Assembly (NCBI GenBank): GCA_030141605.1 | Contig: JAQGDQ010000492.1 | Span: 1 to 64,000, forward strand | From: Tubiluchus corallicola | Taxonomy: Eukaryota > Priapulida > Priapulimorpha > Priapulimorphida > Tubiluchidae | Direction: 5' to 3' | Length of the DNA: 64,000 nucleotides | In this document: positions 48,781 to 61,772 of the stretch, piece after piece | Position numbering within the stretch: position 1 is the stretch's first letter | How the letters are laid out: each line of letters begins with the position of its first letter | The notes under the pieces: generated by a model | Databases searched by the model: none | The model's input: the letters and a program-made list of their open reading frames with translations, nothing else | What the model was told of the DNA's origin: nothing | Translations under genes and position numbers: made by a program

Positions 48781-50702
48781 CTAATTTTCTATTTGTGTTT
48801 TTTTTTGTGCCATTTTTAACGCGCACTTTTTGAGTAAAAGAAGACAGTTAACGTTATATTGATAACTATTACAACTGTTCAACCAATATGTAGGTATTAG
48901 CATGGATAACCTCGTATGCTGGCGATGGAATGTTGAAAAGCAGGAATTGAAACGTGCTGAGATTCTTATTAAAAGACACGAATTTATGTTAAGAGGGATT
49001 TGAGAAGGGTGTTTTCTGTTATTATGTCTTAGAGGAAGCGTAAAAGAGTAGATTATCAGCATTCGCATTGACACGTGTACAACAAATGAGAGAAGTGATA
49101 GAGATTGCGTGCACTATTGTATTACCTACAGGCAAATAAAGAAATAATTTTCTTGGTAATGTGTTACTGATTCGTGCTGTTGTTCGTCCTTTAGCCAGAG
49201 TGGTGTTTTTCTTGGTATTACTAATTACACTGTGAACGATTTTTCTTTTAATGTTTAAAGTTGCAATTTGACCTATTTATAAAGTCTGTATAGTAAAGTA
49301 ATTGGGCCAGTAAAATTATTAATTAAACCAGGTTTTTCAGTGTGTCACGGTTAGCGTGTAAAAGGAACAGAAGGCTCAACAAAAGTTGCTTCTACGTGTG
49401 TACACATGAACAAGTGCTTCTCTGGCGCTCCAAGTTTTTTTTTCATCGACTAGAATCGCGCATGTACGTACGTTTACTGTGTCACAGTGACAAAGTTCTT
49501 GTTGAATCAATGTTAACAGACCTGCATTATTGATATCACTAATATTGCATGCTTTGGTTATGAATTCCTAACCATAAACGTTTCATTGCTAAAAACATTG
49601 TTATTCGCTTGCAGTTAAACTCATGCGTCAACAAAAATCTGTTGGCATTTCACTTTCAATGTATGTCATCGCCTCTAGCAGTTGTGTGATGTGTCACAAT
49701 TTGTTAAGTTAAAACGCGCGTTCAATGCCAAAGAATCATTGTATCTATATATCAAGTTAATTATGCAAATTTAACACGTCAAGTATTAATATAAGAACTT
49801 GTAGGTAGCCTCTTTTTCTTCCAGGTAACAGAGAATTGACAACGCTAGGCATGTAGACAAAAACTTCAGTGAGCTGTAAAACTGTTATAAATTCCGTTTA
49901 TAAAATTGCATTGTATTTCAGTGTCATAACACGCAAACCTTGAATGCGATCAGTATCATAAAACAAAATGGATACCACACAGAATACGTAATGACAAATA
50001 GTTCCAATACTTGCTGGTGGCGGAACCATTAAATGGGTGCCCAAAAATGACAGGAAATTTGATTACCATAATAAACGATGTAATTAACCAGTCTTACGGA
50101 AAATTAATTGGTTGTATATCCTCAAGAAAGAGAAACAATAAAGCAAGAGCTGACTACCACAACTCAAATTAGAGAGTAGCTTTTGTACACTAGGATATCA
50201 CACTAATAGATTGGTCATTCGCCATGTCCTTTGGGCATCATTGTCAGGGTCTAACATAGAAAACACTGAATCAGTAAATTATAAGGTTGCAATAAAAAAC
50301 ATTTTAGCAAGGCTAGATACGCATGGCTAGGTTTAAAAAATGAGAACTCAAGTGCATTACTCGAAGCAACAAAGAATTGAAGTTGTAATCGGATAATAAT
50401 TTAAGCAAGAAAGACCCTTGTGTTGCCTTTTCAGTATTAAAATCAGTGGTGATTCGTTACAAGCAGCAAAATAAACAAAAAGTTTTAAAGTAACAAGAAA
50501 CGTTTATGTGAAAGTTGGGATTGTTTAATAAAAGAAAAAATATACATCGAATCTCTTTGAACAGTGAAAGAAGACGAAGTCTGATTCATCCTGTGACAGG
50601 ACCAGTAACTTTTCACTTTTGAAAGAGCGAATTATTAATTAAGAGCGACACGGATTTTAGTTGCTTACTTCAGCAATTATTTGTTATATTAATAACTCCA
50701 GC
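48781..50702. other. Intergenic, no gene recognised
   Basis: AT-rich DNA before the lysozyme gene. A run 'ttttcacttttgaaag' at 50610-50624 contains, on the minus strand, AAGTGAAA, an IRF-core-like string about 90 bp before the lysozyme ATG. By itself this is weak evidence of regulation. Confidence 0.4.
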
Positions 50703-53281
50703 ATGGAACGCATAGTGTTTTCTCTGGCATTTCTGGCGACAGTGCTAATGTCGACTATAGCTGCACAAGAAGACGGCGAGTCAGGTACAATTTATGTACA
50801 ATCTTAATTATTAATAAGTTAAATAATCCGAAGGTGTTCTTGACGTACAAAATTAAAGTTGGTTTAATTTAGTTTAATTTATATATGCAAGCGCACGCGA
50901 TAATAATAAACAGAAACAGGAAAAAAGGTAGTCAAGTTTTTTCATACATGGAAGTAAGTATTGAAATGAAAGGCGTAAGCAATGCGATAGAAGATGGTAA
51001 CTGCAAAATTTTAGAAGCCATACCTTCAAACATCAAACAAGTACCATCAGTGACGGCATAACCACAAGCAGTATCACTAAGCTTATTTATTCAATCTCTG
51101 GGATGGCGATGGTGGCTCGTTGACCATATTGGGTCACCATACTCGGAAAAGTGACTGCTGTTTACAAAACGTCACCCAGGGCAGAGGCACAGTCACTGAG
51201 TGTATTCTGGTTCAAATCTATTCTGATCCGCATCAATTATCAACCAGAAATATTTGACTCCTCATAAATTAAATAAGAAGGGAAAAGCACGAAGTTGATA
51301 TTATATTCAAATACCAATAACCGACTATTGACCATATTTATTCATAATTAATGTTTATAGAACTTGGTCCTGCATCTTATTCCGACTGTTTCCGTTGCAT
51401 CTGCCAGGAACTGACGTCATGCGATGAGGAGGTTGGATGCAGATGGAGTGATTTTGGGCAAGAAGCTGCTTGTGGGGCTTACGATATAACAGAAAACTAT
51501 TTCATTGACTCGTGGGAGTATGACCCAGAACTTGCTCTGATAGGTGAGAATTTTAACGTAATTTATCATTAAACACAGGACTTTTAATATTGTAAACGTA
51601 GAAAGACACAAAATGTGAAATCTTTAAAGTACAAGAGAACACTCTTCCTAAATTAAGCTTAAAAAAATTCGTCTTTAAATTTTATGTGACTTTCATGCTA
51701 TTTTATTCATACAGAGGTTGCGTTAGCAGGAACCCTGAATCAAACTCTCGTGATGACAGTTAGTTGTTTTAAAGTTGTTTGAAACAAGTTTAGATAGCAT
51801 TGCATAAACTAAGAAAAATAATTAGAGCATTCGTACAACACTTTTCGCTAACTAACTAAAAGCTTGAATTACTGCCAGTAAGACAGTCATTGTGAGTAAG
51901 ATCTATTATGTGGTTTTTGGTAAATCAGTATGACAAACTTGGATGGCCTTACAGTGACGATTTACCAGTCGACGTTAATATAATTTAAATTATTGAAAAT
52001 TTCCCTTCCCAGCTACATAAGTAACACAAAATAACATAAATTTGTATGGAAAGTTATTTGCGACTTACTTTATAATTCCCTTTTCTCCCCCTTTAAGACA
52101 TTGGACTGTCGGCGGCAGTTATTAATACTACATGTGCAATAAACGCTGTGGTTGTTGTAATCTGCAGTTTCTTTTATTTACGTCTTTTATTCTTGGCGCC
52201 ATTATGATTTATCTTACAACACGAAACACGAAAACAATCTAAAGATGTTCAGAAAATGGGCCGTAAATAATGAAGGGAGGTTGTTCTTCCTCTCAAAATT
52301 AATTTTTATTAGTAATTTTGACCAAAATGAGAAGAACCATAAAATTTAAAACAGTTGCCAACATGAACAGCTGCGTCGAAGGTTGTGATCTGTAACTAAG
52401 TTCATTAGCATTTGCCACATGTCCATCTGAGTAAGTAATCTAATGTCAACGTCCTTGTACGTTGCCAGTGCATTTTTTAAAAAACATTGGTTGGCACAGA
52501 GGCATACGCTGCTGTATCTTGTCTAACAGCCCATCCATAAGCAACTCCTCGAACAAAGCCAATAATGCAGATAGTTACGTTCAACAGTGAAGTAAAAGGC
52601 TATGTCCTGGGGTTGGGTGGAGTGTCATATGAGAAAATTTCGAAAATACCGTAATCTAACCCACAGATTGCAATAGCCCTTTATCAGTCTATATGTATAG
52701 CCACAGAGAGGCTGACTCTGTACATTTCCAACTGTGACAGTTGCGTATAATCCTTTTTCCCTTGGACTTCATGTTTGCGGAATCTGCTACCGGAAAATTG
52801 TTTCTCTGAAAACTACAGCTCACCTGTTTCAAGAAAAATCTCAACAGATACGTTCTATCACTAGTAGAAACGCTATACTGTGTTTTGTTTATGTGGACAT
52901 GTTTTGATGTTTTTAGTGATTATTGAGTGCTCATTGGCTTGATTGGGGCGATTTCTATAGAAAATATAGAAATGCAATTTTACAGAAATAATAAGTTAAA
53001 TTTAAACTTAAACTTATAGACTAGACTAGCTACCCAGTTTTGTTCATTTTACAGGATGGGTGTCATGCACGCAGACTTTAGAATGTTCAGAGCGAATCGT
53101 GCGTTCGTACATGGCACGTTACGCGAACACACCCCGCCTGGGACACCCTGTCACTTGCAAAGACGTCTCAAGAACGCACGTAGGAGGCCCGTATGGGTTT
53201 TCGAAACCAGAAACAACCGACTTTTGGAAGAGAGTTCGGCAATGTCTGAAAAACGACTTCCAGGTTCAAAATCATGATTAA
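50703..53281 (+). CDS. Secreted i-type lysozyme / destabilase-like protein (three exons)
   Basis: Exons are 50703-50784, 51361-51543 and 53055-53281. Both introns are phase 1 with GT...AG ends; the product has 163 residues. Exon 1 encodes the signal peptide MERIVFSLAFLATVLMSTIAA. Exons 2 and 3 match the invertebrate-type lysozyme fold: CFRCICQELTSC, VGCRW, CGAYDITENYFID, then GWVSC...CSERIVRSYMARY, CKDVSRTHVGGPYG and DFWKRVRQC. Family members cleave peptidoglycan, and some cleave isopeptide bonds. In clam lysozyme the catalytic Glu is the third residue before the next Cys (MESGC) and the Asp is the third after VGC (KMD). Here these positions hold Leu and Ser, with Glu and Asp one residue away. 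Ten mature cysteines remain against fourteen in the clam enzyme. Muramidase activity is therefore uncertain. Confidence 0.88.
52098..52207 (+). other. Possible alternative last exon encoding a membrane anchor
   Basis: Inside lysozyme intron 2, a strong pyrimidine tract (cccttttctccccctttaag) ends at 52097. Joined in phase 1 to exon 2, the next bases read D-IGLSAAVINTTCAINAV, then a hydrophobic stretch (VVVICSFFYLRLLFLA) to a TGA at 52205-52207. The result would be a truncated, membrane-anchored form. Only splice-site quality, phase and hydrophobicity support it, so it may be chance. Confidence 0.3.
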
Positions 53282-53586
53282 AAATTGAATATCTTAAAAT
53301 TAAACATCTACAATTGAATTTACTTTAAAATGCCGTTTAATTACTTAAGCGAAACACTGAAATATTGAAATATTTGTACTCTATTTAAATTAAAGCTGCT
53401 GTTCTTGCACTATGCCAAAAATGTCTAAAACGCCTATGCAGCAGGCTCAACCCTTGTATTATTCAAACTTTATCCAGTTTTTCTACCAGAAATTTTGTTG
53501 AAATTGTTTATGAGTTCAGCATTAAAGAGGAATATTACTGGGTTTTTCCTTTAATGATTAGGTTGACGGTTCGCAGCCTCTTACAG

Positions 53587-56500
53587 GGGGTTCGACTCTC
53601 CCACAGGCAAATACGCTTGCAGGTTTTGATACATCATCTCTTCAGGGTATAGTGCCGCAACAAGGTGTTGCTGGAAACATTGTGTTGCAACCAGGTAAAC
53701 TTGTGTGTTAGATCACATTTCTGATTACATTTTTATAAATCACTTTATCTATTGTTAGAAAAGAAGACGAGCCATTTCACAACAGAGTCCATAACATAGT
53801 TATTATTGACAATAGCATTCTTAATTCTTTTGTGACTGCCAAATGCTTCTGTGTTAATTGTGCTAACGATTCTACTTCAATCGTACACTATCATATTGAA
53901 TGGCCAAGCTGGCAAACCTGCAAGTGTTACCAAGCGTTGAATGTCCAAGCTGGCAAACCTGCAAGTGTTACCCAGCGTTGAATGGTCAGCCTGGTAAAGC
54001 TACAAGTGTTACTAAAAAGACACTGTTTTCTCATTATTCATTCATCCGTTTGCACAGCAGGCATTGCACTGGTTAGCTATTGCATACAAGCACGGGCGCC
54101 GGCAGGCGGACACACGTGCGTCCACAGAATTTCTTAAGAAAATTTTTTAATGGCTAAATAAAGTTTTTTAGCAGTAAACCAAGAAACATGCCAACCCTTA
54201 TTCGTTTGCGCAATCACCGAGCAGCCAGCTGATTTGCACAGTGAAGTTCTCGAGAATTCGCTTACATCAAAAAATGCCAAATCTGTTTTAATGTATCCCC
54301 GAAGTGCCACGTGACAATCTTTTGCAAAGTTTCAGAGCTTTAGGCTTTTTTTGGAAAATGATATTATTGTCATCACTTTGGATTCAAAACGGTAGATCAC
54401 AAATCTGAGGCCTTAGTCGATGCAGGTTTCCTTTTAGTTTTAGTTTAACTTTCATTGCGAATTCGGGAGGCTTATCTTTTTTTGAAACCTCAGTAAAAGA
54501 ATAACAACAAGAACAACATCTCATCAGCATCTAGATGAGCTCCTCGACCAAAAATGAGGTTGAGCACAAACCTATTATTCGTATTTATTAAATTGTTCGC
54601 ATGCTACTGGCCTGCTGCTGACCTGGAGAGTCAATACTTCTTAAATTTATTCGATAATTTGCAAAATGTTGTGTGTTAAACAGGAAAAAAACTGTGTCAC
54701 TATTTCACAACCATCAATGTCAAAAACCAATAACCATTGGGTGTGGCATGCTCTTTTCGCATTGTTCCACCAGTTGCATAAACAAATTTACAATTCTCTT
54801 ATTGTGCCACTTTATTTTTAGGTGTAAGCGGAGATAATACTTTCTTTCCTTTCGAATTTCAAGTTCCTCCTGTACCAGTAGAATGTCCCAGAGAACTACC
54901 GACGAAGATAAACAATAGATGCTATGCCTTCTTCGCAGCAGACAGTGACAGACGAAGTTGGGCAGATGCAAGAAACTTGTGCGGGAATCTAACAGATGGC
55001 GCCGCATTGATATCTATAGAGACACCAGAGGAACAGCGAGCAATCTCTCTCGAAATTAACAAACGGAGACCACTAGGTAAATTAAAAGAGCTACGTATAG
55101 TTGCAATTTTGACGGTGACGGCAGCAGCAGTACGTGTCGTTGGCGGTGACAGAGACAACAATGAGTAACAACAGTACAACAAAGTTGTTGCTGATGCTGT
55201 TGCTGTCATCCTTGGAATAATAATGACGAAGGTAGCAATGCTGACGACGATGATATCTATTATTTAGCTAAATCATAATAATTTGCCAAATAATAGCAGA
55301 AATATAGTCACAATAAATTGCTTATTTAAAAGAGTACTCAAAACTCATATTTTAAAAATCCAAAATACATGCTGTATAACTTCCACCTTTTACAACTTTT
55401 TATCTTACAAAATCTGAAATTTTAGATTTTTATAAGAGTACGAGGCGGAGGGTTCAGGGAGGGTCTTGGAACTCTCGGGGCAAATGAATTTAACATTTTC
55501 AGAGCAAAAGTTATTTTTAGGGAAAATAATTCTGTTTTAAAATTTATAAATTTAAGATTTCAATATTCAAAAGTTGTTTGCGTACTGCATTACAGCTTCT
55601 TACTGGTTGCAGTTAGTGTTTCTTGTACGACGAATAGTTTAAACTTTAAAAATCTTAAAGTTAGTAATACTGCCTGCTACCATCTTAGTTTAGTAAACCT
55701 CACAAGCCTTTATACTATATTTAAGTACAAACAAATCAATATACTGGTAAGGTTGTAGACATGTTCGCAAAAAGAAAACATAAGCAATTATTTCTTTTAA
55801 ATGTCTGAAATGTTAGAAAAAGTAAATCTGAAAGTATTTGTGTTTTTGTTCAGCGAAAATGCAATGCTTCAATCTTGTTAGACTAATGATTCTTTTTTAG
55901 AAAATGATAATATTATAATTTGGGTTTATTTCATTTGTATACATTTACTATTGCAAATGCTATGGAGTGTCGGGAGATGCTCCCCCCCCCCCCCATATGC
56001 CGAAGAAACCAAAAAGAACAGATAAACCGATACATGTATTATAAAGAGCCTTATAATTCTGAGTGAAGAACGTTTATCATAATGTCCTTATATAAATACA
56101 AATTGACGTAAACATATAGGCCTATAAGTGTAAATACTTTGTTTTAGATACTTTGTCAGTTTATGTATTACGTAGTTAAGTAGCCTGTTGTTTGCACTTA
56201 TTTTGAATATCCCTCAAACTTTGGGCAACTTGGAAAATTTTCAAGACAAATTACCCTTTGTGAAACTTCGACCTATATCTGGCGCCAAGTTCCGGCTGCT
56301 TTACTATCTTATCTTGGAGTTTATTTCATAGTGTCTTCCATACATACACTATTGAATATGATTATGGACTTCAACTATGCCATTACAACGAGACTATTAT
56401 CTGCAAATACGCAGAATAAATAATTCAGAACATCAAAACGTGGTGCAACCCAACTGATTAAACTGAACGAATGCTGTAAAACGCCATTGTATGATGAAAA

Positions 56501-56814
56501 CTAGAGTTTTAACATCATATATTCACATTCAGCCTTACCAAAATAATTTAAAATGATCAAATCTCTCGATTTCAGCTCACACGGGCTGGTGGACAGACGG
56601 GAGTAACAGAAGAGGACGAGGCATTTGGGTTTGGGAAGCAACGGGAGAACAGATCAAGTACAATCTATATGACACAAGATACAGACCAGGACCTTTCTGT
56701 CTAACTCCTGGAAGATGTTGTGTTTACATGCATGGTACAGGTCTGTACTATCCTTGGTACAGATATTACTGTACTTATGAGTTCAACTTCGTCTGCGAAT
56801 GGCAACAGTCATGA
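53587..56814 (+). CDS. C-type lectin domain protein (three exons seen, 5' exon uncertain)
   Basis: Visible exons are 53587-53694, 54822-55076 and 56576-56814, all joined in phase 1 by GT...AG introns. The first encodes a low-complexity leader (GSTLPQANTLAGFDTSSLQG...). The second starts the lectin fold (VECPRELP, NRCYAFFAADSDRRSWADAR, LCGNLTDGAALISIETPEE). The third completes it (AHTGWWTDGSN, GIWVWEATGE, YYCTYEFNFVCEWQQS, stop). Cysteine and WW/W.W/FVCE positions fit a C-type lectin-like domain. The EPN or QPD sugar-binding motif is absent: the corresponding stretch reads RYRPGPF, so calcium-dependent sugar binding is doubtful. The beginning is uncertain: there is no signal-peptide exon between the lysozyme stop and 53587, and acceptors at 53606 or 53622 are also possible. 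The neighbouring lysozyme signal exon is phase-compatible. Confidence 0.8.
53896..54018. repeat. 41-bp tandem repeat, three copies, in lectin intron
   Basis: Units begin ttgaatggccaagctggcaa and end with caagtgttaccaagcg. The third copy is more diverged. Confidence 0.9.
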
Positions 56815-56889
56815 AAACAAACAATTTTCCTTTTATTTGAGTTTGCTATATATATATGTGGTATTCACACAACATTAGAGGAATAATGA

Positions 56890-57310
56890 AGCATCAGAAG
56901 TGGATTCCTTGCCCTTAAGAACACATATTTAGACTCCAAAATCATTATCCAGTCTGCTCTGATAGCCAAGATAGAGCATTATAAGCTAGCATTAACTATG
57001 TCGTAGGTCATATAGAAAACTGCGGCCATGTTGCACGAATTTCGATTGACTCCATAACCAAAATTAATCACCTTAATGGGTTCTACCACTATGCAAAGTT
57101 TCATGCTTTTAAGTCAAAATGAGCATTTTTTCACAATTCTTGCAGACTAAATGCTTATTTATTTTGATCAAATGGCGGTAATTTTTTGTGACGTTAAAAT
57201 TAGATCCTATTTTGCCCAAATTTTGACCCATTTTGTGTATATTGTTCTTATCGCTAAGTACTACAAGAAAACACCAAAAAACGTTTTCTTGCAATGTTTA
57301 GGATTGGGGC
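56890..57310. repeat. Dispersed repeat, copy A2
   Basis: Shares the ordered blocks of 10598-11000 ('agtctgctctgata', 'cattataagcta', 'ccataaccaaaattaa', 'tcaaatggcgg', 'acaagaaaacaccaaaaa'). It begins about 75 bp after the lectin stop codon. Confidence 0.72.
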
Positions 57311-59114
57311 TATTTATCCCTCTATTTATATATACATTGACCCTACTATAATATGGCATAAATCTATTGTAATAAATTTACTTAGTTTTAACTCTAATTT
57401 GCTACTTGTGGTTACAATGCACATGTGTACATGTGATTACTGTCCAGGAAGATGCAGTGTATTTACTTTGTCAAAATTGCTGATATAAACATTGTAATTA
57501 CAATGATACGATTTACAATAATCCAAACTAGTCTGGATTTAGAACATTAGGTTACTGGCTTGTCCAGTTTTTCTGCTCATGTCTGTTTTCAACCTTTTAT
57601 TATAATTATAGGAACTTTTTTATATTTCGACTTTTATACGTTTGAAAAGGTTTCGCACGCGGTACTGTTTTTACAAATTTTTGAAAGAAATATTGCTTCA
57701 TATATGGTCAATATAGTTATGACCATAATTTATACGGACAACAGAAACAGCTAGAATTAGAACTTGTTTATCTTTTCAGCAGTTCGCAAAAACATTAGTA
57801 CAATGTAACTGGAAGGAATTTTTAGTACATAACGAAGGTGACATGTGATGATAATTATTGTTAAGAAGATTGAAAAATTTGCAATAAAGTGACATATAAT
57901 TGCTACTATTTGCGCAATCAACGTACTGGCAGATTTTTTAGTTTTAGTGAAGTAGCATAAAATATATAGGGAATACAGGCTACTTCTTAGTATCACATAA
58001 ACTTTGAGTGGGTCTTTGACTTACACTGCTCACATTATTATGATGGCAACACATAATATATGTTATGCACCATATTAGTTAATGATGCTTGCACTTGTAT
58101 TAAATAATTTTATACAATCCTACAAATATACTAATAATTTTTATAACAATATACATATCATATGCATACGTGAATATACATCACACGGAATTTACACACA
58201 TACTAGGATGTTCGTACAAGCATGTGCACACAAGCATGTGCATACAAACATTGAATAAACAAGCACCGAAGAGAAATGAAAGTGATGTGCCGAGATTAGA
58301 ACCCATATAATTGGATCAGCTTATATCAGGCAATATATGTGGCAATGGTGTTTTACATAGAAAAAAACAGTAGTTGAAATTCTCAGCTATTCTGGGTCTA
58401 TGTGCTTAATGGCAACGCGCATCTCCATCAGACTGCAGCTGTAATTTTAAAGACTAACGTCGAAGGACCTAGTGGAGACAGCAACGGTCTTAGGAAGCTA
58501 CCCTGACAGAAGTAAAATAGTGAAAATATTTTTAATTGACTGTAAAAATTAATTTGCTAATGTAATGTGTAATGCAATAGTCAATGATCATGTACAAAAA
58601 GTTGTTGCAAAATTTAGTCAGATCTTGGTCAAACTTTAGCACATTGCATGAGATGTTCAAGCTATCCAAAATAGTACAACATAATATAAATTAAACAGGT
58701 AGGTTGACAGGTGGCTGCACGGATGAAGAACAACAAAATAATGATTTATAATTCCATGATGCGCACAATAAAACCACGCAATCTGTGGATCAATGCTGAA
58801 CACATGTATAATAATGCGTCATATGGTGCTGCCACCTGTTATTTATTTTCTATTCATGTTTTACATAGTTTCGAAGAAATAGTTGCAGGAATTTATAGCC
58901 TCTTGTTAAGTTAAGTTGCAGCAAAGCCTCCTGTTGAGACTTGAGGCAAGTTGGTGCTGCCGCCTATTAAGTGCTGAAGCGAATACTATAGCCGTTATTT
59001 GTTGGCGCTGCCACCTATTATTTAATGCTTGAGTTATGTAGTTTAGAGTTGCTTCCGTCGATTAATTCTAAACAACAAGCATTCTAAACAAAAACAAACA
59101 GCGAAACAAAATTA
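57311..59114. other. Intergenic, no gene recognised
   Basis: AT-rich DNA. The short string 'ggtgctgccacct' or a close variant occurs three times between 58825 and 59025. No coding or RNA gene was recognised on either strand. Confidence 0.45.
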
Positions 59115-59620
59115 TGACATCAAACAATAATTTATTTACATTCGAGAAAAATAATACTAAGACAAAATTAACTATTTACATTCCAGCACAATGACATTTT
59201 TAACATTCAAATGTATCATTTCACAAAGCATAATTGAATTTGAACAACAAAAGCAATTCATTTATATAATTATCGTTTCATAAAGCATAATAGAGAAACA
59301 AAAATTATTCATTTACATAGTAATCATTTCATAAAGCTTAATTAAATTTGAACAAAAAAATAATTTATTTACATAGTAATCATTTCATAAAGCATAATAG
59401 AGCAACACAAATAATTCATTTACATAGCACTTGTTTCATTCGAGCACAATATCTAGTCAAATCATAATGTATTTACTCTCGCTCACAATTATATCGAGTA
59501 AATCACAATAATTTACTTATATTCCAGCACAATATCGAGACAAATCATAAGAATTCATTCATAACCAAGCAGAATAACATCCAGTCAAATCGTAAAAATA
59601 TATTTACATTCGAGCACAAT
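59115..59620. repeat. Degenerate repeats of about 60 bp
   Basis: Repeated blocks of 'aataattcatttacat' followed by 'catttcataaagcataat' with variable inserts (agcacaat, cgagcaca). About seven or eight units, better conserved in the first half. Confidence 0.8.
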
Positions 59621-61443
59621 GTTTATACTATGAGTTAAGCTGTTATAACATTATGTTCTTATGAATATCACAAATATGTGCAGAAAGACTCATCACCAAA
59701 AATTTTATACAATATTAGTTCATATAAAATAATCAAAAATGCAATACAGTCAGAAAACTCAAGTTTAAATATCTTTTAGACGGACTAATAATACAATCCA
59801 ACTAACGAATCAAATTAACTATTATACAGTAAAATATAACATATACAATTTTTGTGAATAATGTAAATGAACCTGTTCAAATTTAAGCCTAGACACACTC
59901 TAACCAGGTTAAGACTTTCTGATGGATCACTATCTCAATTAAGATTATCTGATAAATTACTAATCTTTGGTCAATTTGTTACTTAATCAATCTTCAAATA
60001 AAGTAATAAAAAGTAATTAAGCAGGGTTCGGTCCTGCCACAAGCAATCCCTCCAGTAGAACAGCTGTCCAAGTTTACAGGGTACCGACCTAAAAACAAAT
60101 GTACGCATGTGCAGTAAATAAATACTTAAAAATAAATGCTGGCGTTTTGTAGCATTTAATGTTTTCTATTAAAATGTTTTATATGTTTCGGTTTGACAAC
60201 GTTCAATCATAATCTATTTAATCGAAATCATGGATCTTGCAAAATAGTTACAAAGTATCTGACAAAATCTAACAAACGCTTAATACTGTATTAATTTCCT
60301 ATAGCTTAACTAGATCTAGTTTAAATGTAGTAGAACAGTTACCTCAGAGTAGTTGAGAGTAGATTAGATCATATAAAATTTATACATAGTAGATCGACTT
60401 TTTGTTTTACCTGTAGTAAGTTTTATCTACCAAAATACTTTGTTTCAAACAAACCTTTCTGGTTATTAGTATTAGAAATTTGACATTTAATAGTAACTGC
60501 CTGCTAAATTTCGTCAGCTACTTTTTGACTACGTCAATCGTCATTTTTGCAATCGCTGGGATTTCCCTTAAACGTAGTTTTTTCTCATTTTGTTCTGTTA
60601 TTAACGGCTTTAATTTACTCATAATGGAATGCTGCAAATCCGAGACATATAATAGAAATTTTAATTTAACATCGTGTGGTACAATACGTCCTTTTTTAAA
60701 CAAAGCAACATGACGATATATTTTGGCAAAAAGAATCGTCGCCGTTACCCTAATTCGTTTCACTCCGCCGCTTTGTTCCTTGCCTGAATTGCCTAAACAC
60801 TGCTTTTTAGCGGAATTCTTTAGCTCAGCTCCGCTAATCCGATTAAAGAGATTAGTCTGTGGTCATCAACTATGAGATAAAGCGGTCACGAAGGTCAACG
60901 AAAGAGGCGAGGGGCGGTTAAGTGACTGGGAAATTGTTCAGTTTTTTCACGGTTTGGTATGCAGCAAAGGTGAATGTACAGGCCTGTATCGTTCGAAACA
61001 TTGTCCATGTGATCCGCACAGAAAAATGAGGAAGATGTTTTTACACCTGTATGAGACATGCCGACTTAGTCTGGTTGAGCTAATTATCTGTGAAATTGAA
61101 AAATAGCGCATGAACCTGTCCAAACTTGGAAAGACTCTTTTAAAATCAACTTTGCGTATTTAAGAACATTTATATAAATTGAGAAAAACGAATTGTAATT
61201 TAAACGATTAGCGACCAAGTGTACAAAAAAGCCTATTCACCATTCTTCAACTAGGTGAACTAGCATGAGCAGTTTGGTAGACAAAACAATGGACAGTATG
61301 GAAGATTATCCATTTACCGACAAGGCACAGCGTTGCTTAAATTCAGTCGATCCTTAACTCGCCGATTTATTTTTTAAATAAGTTAAAACGTGTTCTGAGT
61401 GAGTGCGTTTTATTCTCACTTTTTCGATATATTTTTGGAGTGT
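59621..61443. other. Intergenic, no gene recognised
   Basis: AT-rich sequence. A T-arm-like string 'gcagggttcggtcctgc' at about 60022 lacks the rest of a tRNA. Open frames of about 80 codons on both strands at 60480-60763 have no recognisable motif. Confidence 0.45.
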
Positions 61444-61772
61444 TCGAGCAAACCAATTGACATGTTGTCACATTGAACTCGAGCAAACCAATTGGCATGT
61501 TGTCACCCTGAACTCGTGCAAACCAATTGACATGTTGTCACCCTGAACTCGAGCAAACCAATTGACATGTTGTCACCCTGAACTCGTGCAAACCAATTGA
61601 CATGTTGTCACCCTGAACTCGAGCAAATCAATTGACATGTTGTCACCCTGAACTCGAGCAAACCAATTGACATGTTGTCACCCTGAACTCGAGCAAACCA
61701 ATTGACATGTTGTCACCCTGAACTCGTGCAAACCAATTGACATGTTGTCACCCTGAACTCGTGCAAGCCAAA
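61444..61772. repeat. 35-bp minisatellite, nine units
   Basis: The unit is tcgagcaaaccaattgacat followed by gttgtcaccctgaac. Units vary between tcgagc and tcgtgc; otherwise they are almost identical. A partial tenth unit ends at about 61772. Confidence 0.95.

Noticed and set aside
50610-50624. IRF-binding-like site before the lysozyme gene
   Set aside because: A single eight-base match in AT-rich DNA is too weak to annotate; mentioned only in the intergenic note.
53578-53615. T-arm-like string (gggggttcgactctccc) suggesting a tRNA gene
   Set aside because: No matching acceptor stem, D-arm or anticodon arm upstream; the stretch also fits a lectin exon.
60015-60045. tRNA T-arm-like string (gcagggttcggtcctgc)
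   Set aside because: The rest of a cloverleaf cannot be formed.
60480-60763. Overlapping 77- and 81-codon open frames on both strands
   Set aside because: No motif, no signal peptide and no splice context; likely chance.
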